Shown: in pieces, positions 6,710 to 9,700 of the stretch
How positions within the stretch are numbered: position 1 is the stretch's first letter
Layout of the letters: every line of letters starts with the position of its first letter
Source of the DNA: Opitutaceae bacterium
Lineage (GTDB): Bacteria > Verrucomicrobiota > Verrucomicrobiia > Opitutales > Opitutaceae
Reading direction: 5' to 3'
Assembly (NCBI GenBank): GCA_020847775.1
Contig: JADLBI010000309.1
Location: forward strand, 1 to 9,700
DNA length: 9,700 bases
Position numbers and translations under genes: made by a program
Notes under the pieces: generated by a model
Database searches by the model: none
Told to the model about the DNA's origin: nothing
The model's input: only the letters and a program-made list of their open reading frames with translations

Positions 6710-7273
6710 CTAGCTCAAACTACGAACAAATGAATTGAGATCCCGGTGCAGGGTTGCGCCACCGGGCAAGCGTAAACGCCATTCGGCTTCGTTGTATTTT
6801 CCAGTGCAAACTGCGGCCGAGCGAATGCCGGCGTTGAGCCCGACTTCGAGGTCGCTTTCGCGGTCGCCGATCATCCAGCAGTGCGCGGGATCGAGCGAGT
6901 GTCGCGCGATGCTTTCGAGAATGAAGCGTGGCGAAGGTTTGCGGTAGAGCGAGGGTTGGTCGGCGGACTCAGGCGCGATGCAGATCTCGGTGAAAACATC
7001 CGAGCCGAGGCCGAGTAACTTGATCATGCGGTTGTTGCACGCCACGGCATCGGCGAGCGTAAAGTAGCCGCGACCGATGCCGGATTGGTTGGTGAAGAGA
7101 AGCAGTTTGTAACCGAGGTCGCGAGCCGTGCGCAGTTCTTCTGCTGCACCGGGAATCAATTCCACGCCGGCCGGATCGGCGAGGTAGTCTTTATCGATGA
7201 TGAGAGTGCCGTCGCGATCGAGGAACAGCGCGCCGCGATTTTCGATTCTCGAGGGTTGATTTTCGATTTCCAC
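6710..7273 (-). CDS. gmhB: D-glycero-D-manno-heptose 1,7-bisphosphate 7-phosphatase (HAD family)
   Basis: A 187-residue HAD phosphatase of the GmhB/HisB-N type. It removes the 7-phosphate from heptose 1,7-bisphosphate on the path to ADP-heptose for lipopolysaccharide core. Motif I is FLDRDGTL (nucleophile Asp19, acid/base Asp21), motif II LFTNQSGIGRG (59-69), motif III Lys112 in YRKPSP, and motif IV GDRESDLEVGLNAG (Asp137, Asp141). The usual GmhB zinc-binding C-x-H and C-x-C loop is absent: the corresponding segment CIAPESADQPSLYRKP has a single cysteine. The start is a GTG at 7273; an in-frame TGA lies upstream inside the adjacent palindrome and no ATG precedes motif I. The N-terminal 14 residues are encoded by an 11-bp direct repeat. 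The heptose-7-phosphate kinase gene lies 44 bases upstream on the same strand, which strongly supports the role. Confidence 0.9.
   Translation of the reverse strand: MEIENQPSRIENRGALFLDRDGTLIIDKDYLADPAGVELIPGAAEELRTARDLGYKLLLFTNQSGIGRGYFTLADAVACNNRMIKLLGLGSDVFTEICIAPESADQPSLYRKPSPRFILESIARHSLDPAHCWMIGDRESDLEVGLNAGIRSAAVCTGKYNEAEWRLRLPGGATLHRDLNSFVRSLS
7237..7268. repeat. Direct repeat inside the gmhB 5' end
   Basis: GATTTTCGATT occurs at 7237-7247 and again at 7258-7268, a 21-bp period equal to seven codons. On the coding strand it encodes the twice-repeated Ile-Glu-Asn at the start of GmhB (EIENQPSRIENRG). It lies 16 bases from the palindrome at 7284-7308. It may be a short slipped-strand duplication or a piece of a longer dispersed repeat. 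Confidence 0.6.
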
Positions 7274-7283
7274 GTGGAGTCGG

Positions 7284-7308
7284 AAGTGTCACGTAATACG
7301 TGACACTT
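7284..7308. repeat. 25-bp perfect palindrome, copy 2
   Basis: Identical over all 25 bases to the copy at 4584-4608: arm AAGTGTCACGTA, central A, reverse-complement arm. It occupies most of the 44-bp gap between the heptose-kinase stop (TGA, 7320-7318) and the gmhB GTG start (7273-7271). Flanking sequence differs from copy 1 beyond the arms. TTTT follows the element on the plus strand, but both neighbouring genes are transcribed from the minus strand, where it is followed by TTCCGAC. It is therefore not a good intrinsic terminator in the relevant direction. A folded hairpin here could alter mRNA processing or readthrough between kinase and phosphatase. Confidence 0.85.
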
Positions 7309-7317
7309 TTCGAGGGA

Positions 7318-8295
7318 TCAATTGGCGTGGGCGACGTAGGCGAGGAGTTCCTCGGGCGTGACGGTGGCGGTGCCGAGCTTGCCGACGACGACGCCGGAAG
7401 CGGCGTTGGAGAAGTGGGCGGCGTGTTCGAGCTTGGCTCCGGCGGCGAGGGCCAGCACGAGACTGGCAAGCGCGGTGTCGCCGGCACCGGAGACATCGAA
7501 CACTTCGCGGGCGGCAGTGGGGATGGTGCGGGTGACTTTGCCGTTGGCGCTGAGCAACATGCCGTCTTCGCCCATGGTCACAACGAGGTTGCGCGTCGCG
7601 TGAGTGCGATGAATGCGCCGACAAATCTCCTCGGCCGGATACGGCGTGTGCGGATCGGGCTCGATGGCGGCGAGTTCGTAGGATTCGCGGCGATTCGGAG
7701 TGATCAAATCGAGATCGCGAAACTTCAACTTGCGCTTCGGCTTGGGGTCGAGCGCGATGAATTTCCCGGCGGCGCGCGCGAGCTTGGTGATCTTGGCCAC
7801 GAGTTCATCGGTGAGGATGCCCTTGGCGTAGTCGGACAAAATCACGGCATCGGCCGCGGTGACGGCGTCGTGCAGGAGTGTTTCGGCGGACTTGGCGGAA
7901 AATTGGTAAGCGGCCGGGGCGGATTCGCGATCAAGTCGGCAAAGTTGCTGATGCTGCACGAGCACGCGCGTTTTGACGATGGTCGAGCCGGTGCCGGGAG
8001 TCGGGAGCGTGGTGATTCCGCGTTCGTTGAGAATCGCGGTGAGCTTTCGGCCGGCCTCGTCATCGGCGACAAAGCCCGCGACGGTGCACTGGGCACCGAG
8101 TGAAGCGATGTTGAGCGCGACGTTGGCCGCGCCGCCGGCGGTCCACGTGTCCTTGGCGATATCCACCACCGGCACCGGCGCCTCCGGCGAGATGCGGGTG
8201 GCGTCGCCCCAAATGTAGTGGTCGAGCATCACATCACCGATGACGAGGATGCGCAACTTGGAGATTTTTTTGAGCAGCGTGGCGAAACTTTTCAT
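7318..8295 (-). CDS. rfaE1: D-glycero-beta-D-manno-heptose-7-phosphate kinase (PfkB/RfaE domain I type)
   Basis: A 325-residue sugar kinase of the PfkB/ribokinase fold. It would phosphorylate heptose 7-phosphate at C1 to give the 1,7-bisphosphate used by GmhB. The HldE/RfaE fingerprint ILVIGDVMLDHYIWG (16-30) followed by ISPEAPVPVV (35-44) is clear. So are the TAGGAANVALN segment (52-62), ALDPKP (181-186) and the ATP/anion-hole motif DVSGAGDT (267-274) with catalytic Asp273. The protein ends after the kinase fold, so the adenylyltransferase domain fused in E. coli HldE is missing here and must be encoded elsewhere. I chose the ATG at 8295 because it overlaps the preceding peptidase stop (ATGA), which suggests translational coupling; an in-frame ATG at 8307 would add four residues. 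gmhB follows 44 bases downstream across a palindrome. Confidence 0.93.
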   Translation of the reverse strand: MKSFATLLKKISKLRILVIGDVMLDHYIWGDATRISPEAPVPVVDIAKDTWTAGGAANVALNIASLGAQCTVAGFVADDEAGRKLTAILNERGITTLPTPGTGSTIVKTRVLVQHQQLCRLDRESAPAAYQFSAKSAETLLHDAVTAADAVILSDYAKGILTDELVAKITKLARAAGKFIALDPKPKRKLKFRDLDLITPNRRESYELAAIEPDPHTPYPAEEICRRIHRTHATRNLVVTMGEDGMLLSANGKVTRTIPTAAREVFDVSGAGDTALASLVLALAAGAKLEHAAHFSNAASGVVVGKLGTATVTPEELLAYVAHAN

Positions 8296-9422
8296 CGGAT
8301 TTCCCAATCGTAAGGGTGCGAGGAGAGCATCTTGGGGCCGCGGTCGGTGACTTGCACGACGTCCTCAATGCGGCAGCCGCCGAGGCCGGGGTAGTAGAGG
8401 CCCGGTTCAATGGTGACGACCGTGTCTCTTGGCAAAATGTAAGGCATCGCGTTGACGCGCGGGGCTTCGTGAATCGCCACGCCGAGGCCGTGACCGGTGC
8501 CGTGGAAGAAGCCGATCGAACCGGTCTTGCCGCGTTTGGTTTCGTAACCAGCGGCGTCGAAGATCGCGGTGATTTTTCCATGCACGGCGCTGCCATCGAC
8601 CCCGGTGCGCACGGCTTTAATGGCGGCGCGTTGTGCGGCGTGCACCGTGGCGTAGAGCTTGCGCTGCGCTTCGGAAGCGCGGCCCTTGAGGTAGGTGCGG
8701 GTCATGTCGCCGAAATAGCCGGTTTTCACGACGCGCGGAAAAATATCGAGGATGAGCATCTCGTTCGGGCGCAGCGGGCCGTGACCGCGTTCGTGCGGAT
8801 CGCAGCCCTGGTCGCCGCCGGCGACGATGGTGTGCTCGGCGCGGCCGCCTTGTTCGAGGATGGCCACTTCGATGGCGAAGTTGAGCCGTTCGGAGGTCAG
8901 CGGCTTGCCCTCAAAAATGAGTTCCCGTTTTTTGATTTTGGCGCGGCGCAGGATGTCCTCGGCCACGGCGAAACCCACCGCACTGAGGCGGTTGCCCTCG
9001 CGGATGGCGGCGGCCTCTTTCGCGCTTTTGATTTCGCGTTCGGGGAAGAGCGGGCCGTTGGCGAATTCCAGTTTCAACCCGAGATCGCGCAGTTTGGTGA
9101 AGAGCGCGGCGGGAAAATCATCGGCGACGCGAAAACTCGGCACACGGTGGGCTTTGGCGAGGGTGGCGATGACCTCGGCGGTGCCGACTTTGTTTTCAGG
9201 ATAGGCCTTGCGGGCTTTGGCCACGCAATCTTCGAGCGACAGGACTTTGTCGAAGGTGCGCGCTTTGAGCACGCGGCCGAATTCGAGGGCGTTTTGCACA
9301 CTGTAGCGTTTCGAACCGAAGCCGAAGGAGATGAACGGATCGTGCACCGCGACGCGACTGAAGTAGAGTTGGTCGGGATTCGAGCCGGTGTCGGCGTAGA
9401 GGAGAGGGGGATTTTTACTCAC
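8292..9422 (-). CDS. M24 family metallopeptidase (Xaa-Pro aminopeptidase-like)
   Basis: A 376-residue creatinase/aminopeptidase P-like protein, predicted to release N-terminal residues next to proline or to act as a dipeptidase. Residues about 1-130 form the smaller N-terminal domain. From about 135 the pita-bread catalytic domain carries the dinuclear-metal ligands: Asp226 (LILDIFP), Asp239 (YFGDMTRTY), His311 in FHGTGHGLG, Glu339 (TIEPGLYYPG) and Glu353 (GCRIEDVVQVT), with the proton-shuttle His318 (IHE). All five ligands are present, so it should be active. It is cytoplasmic, with no signal peptide. The start is a GTG at 9422; no in-frame ATG lies near it. It shares four bases (ATGA) with the heptose kinase and heads an apparent three-gene unit, an unexpected partner for lipopolysaccharide precursor genes. 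The exact specificity is open. Confidence 0.9.
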   Translation of the reverse strand: MSKNPPLLYADTGSNPDQLYFSRVAVHDPFISFGFGSKRYSVQNALEFGRVLKARTFDKVLSLEDCVAKARKAYPENKVGTAEVIATLAKAHRVPSFRVADDFPAALFTKLRDLGLKLEFANGPLFPEREIKSAKEAAAIREGNRLSAVGFAVAEDILRRAKIKKRELIFEGKPLTSERLNFAIEVAILEQGGRAEHTIVAGGDQGCDPHERGHGPLRPNEMLILDIFPRVVKTGYFGDMTRTYLKGRASEAQRKLYATVHAAQRAAIKAVRTGVDGSAVHGKITAIFDAAGYETKRGKTGSIGFFHGTGHGLGVAIHEAPRVNAMPYILPRDTVVTIEPGLYYPGLGGCRIEDVVQVTDRGPKMLSSHPYDWEIR

Positions 9423-9473
9423 GTGAAGAAGAGGGGTTGATTGTCGGTTTGCGGATGATTACCCACCGAAGCT

Positions 9474-9700
9474 GTGAAAAACGCAAATCCGGTTTCATGG
9501 CGGCGAGTTCTGCTGGTTTTGTTGGCGCTGGCCTGGCCGTTGAGCGGCTGCGCGCGCAGTGAACCGGAGCCGCCGTCGGCACCGAAGACGGTGGCGGATT
9601 GGTTTAGCATCAAAGTCGGGGATCACAGCGTGCGCATGCAACTGGCTGTGACGATGGCGGAGCAGCAACACGGCTTGATGGAGCGCCGCGTGCTCGGCGC
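9474..9700 (+). CDS. DUF192 family lipoprotein, N-terminal part (cut by window end)
   Basis: About 75 residues are visible. They start at a GTG (9474); an in-frame TGA at 9456 excludes longer forms and no ATG precedes the signal sequence. The N-terminus is basic (WRR), then hydrophobic (VLLVLLALAWPL), then a lipobox LSGC with Cys26, so the protein should be a membrane-anchored lipoprotein. A short proline/serine-rich linker follows. The next stretch, FSIKVGDHSVRMQLAVTMAE then QQHGLMERRVLG, matches the start of the DUF192 (COG1430) domain, whose first part typically reads 'v.v.d...el.la.t...r..GLm.R..l'. The family has no firmly established biochemical role. It is divergent from the M24 peptidase gene across 51 bases, in which I see no clear promoter. 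Confidence 0.85.
   Translation, partial: MKNANPVSWRRVLLVLLALAWPLSGCARSEPEPPSAPKTVADWFSIKVGDHSVRMQLAVTMAEQQHGLMERRVLG

Noticed and set aside
7300..8103. A 267-codon plus-strand open frame opposite the heptose kinase
   Set aside because: It is antisense to the PfkB motifs, glycine-rich with no domain signal, and its start lies in the palindrome.
8316..9440. A 374-codon open frame on the plus strand covering the whole M24 peptidase gene
   Set aside because: It is fully antisense to a gene with all five metal ligands. It lacks recognisable motifs and is rich in Gly, Ala, Glu and Val as expected for the mirror frame of GC-rich coding DNA.
9423..9473. Possible divergent promoters between the peptidase and the DUF192 gene
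   Set aside because: No pair of -35 and -10 hexamers with acceptable spacing was found on either strand.
1..9700. CRISPR array, tRNA/rRNA gene, insertion sequence, prophage or defence island
   Set aside because: There are no regularly spaced repeats, no cloverleaf or rRNA segments, and no transposase, integrase, nuclease-effector or toxin-antitoxin motifs in any supported gene.

Overview
The window is a compact, GC-rich bacterial chromosome segment with nine complete genes and two genes cut by the window ends. No intergenic gap exceeds about 170 bases, and there are no RNA genes, CRISPR arrays, prophage genes or transposase genes. The heptose-phosphate genes of lipopolysaccharide synthesis and a lipoprotein with a lipobox point to a diderm (Gram-negative) cell. 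Gene content, the style of the alanyl-tRNA synthetase, frequent GTG/TTG starts and the near absence of Shine-Dalgarno sequences would suit Verrucomicrobiota (Opitutales-like). That assignment is inference, not proven here.

Layout. Positions 1-2673 (minus strand) hold an SGNH/GDSL esterase, a TlyA-type rRNA 2'-O-methyltransferase (joined by a TGATG stop/start overlap) and the 5' part of alaS. A 169-bp spacer (2674-2842) carries a 65-bp composite palindromic element. A phytanoyl-CoA-dioxygenase-family oxygenase (minus) and an AraC-type regulator (plus) then diverge from a spacer of only 35 bp, which suggests local regulation. The regulator converges on a Fpg/Nei DNA glycosylase whose C-terminal zinc finger has lost cysteines. 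The glycosylase diverges from a CorA-type metal transporter, which in turn converges with gmhB, leaving 3 bp between their stop codons. From 9422 down to 6710 (minus) runs an apparent unit of M24 metallopeptidase, heptose-7-phosphate kinase (ATGA overlap) and GmhB phosphatase. At the right edge a DUF192 lipoprotein gene starts divergently.

Functional links. The kinase and GmhB catalyse consecutive steps toward ADP-heptose for the LPS inner core. The isomerase, the adenylyltransferase and the epimerase are not in the window. tlyA and alaS both serve translation. The other genes are housekeeping or of unknown substrate.

The strongest unexplained signal is a perfect 25-bp palindrome present in two identical copies (4584-4608 and 7284-7308). 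Each copy lies directly at gene ends, and the first spans the gap between two convergent stop codons exactly. With the unrelated 65-bp element at 2733-2797 it suggests dispersed REP-like or regulatory palindromes. I found no convincing evidence for a new multi-gene defence or metabolic system.
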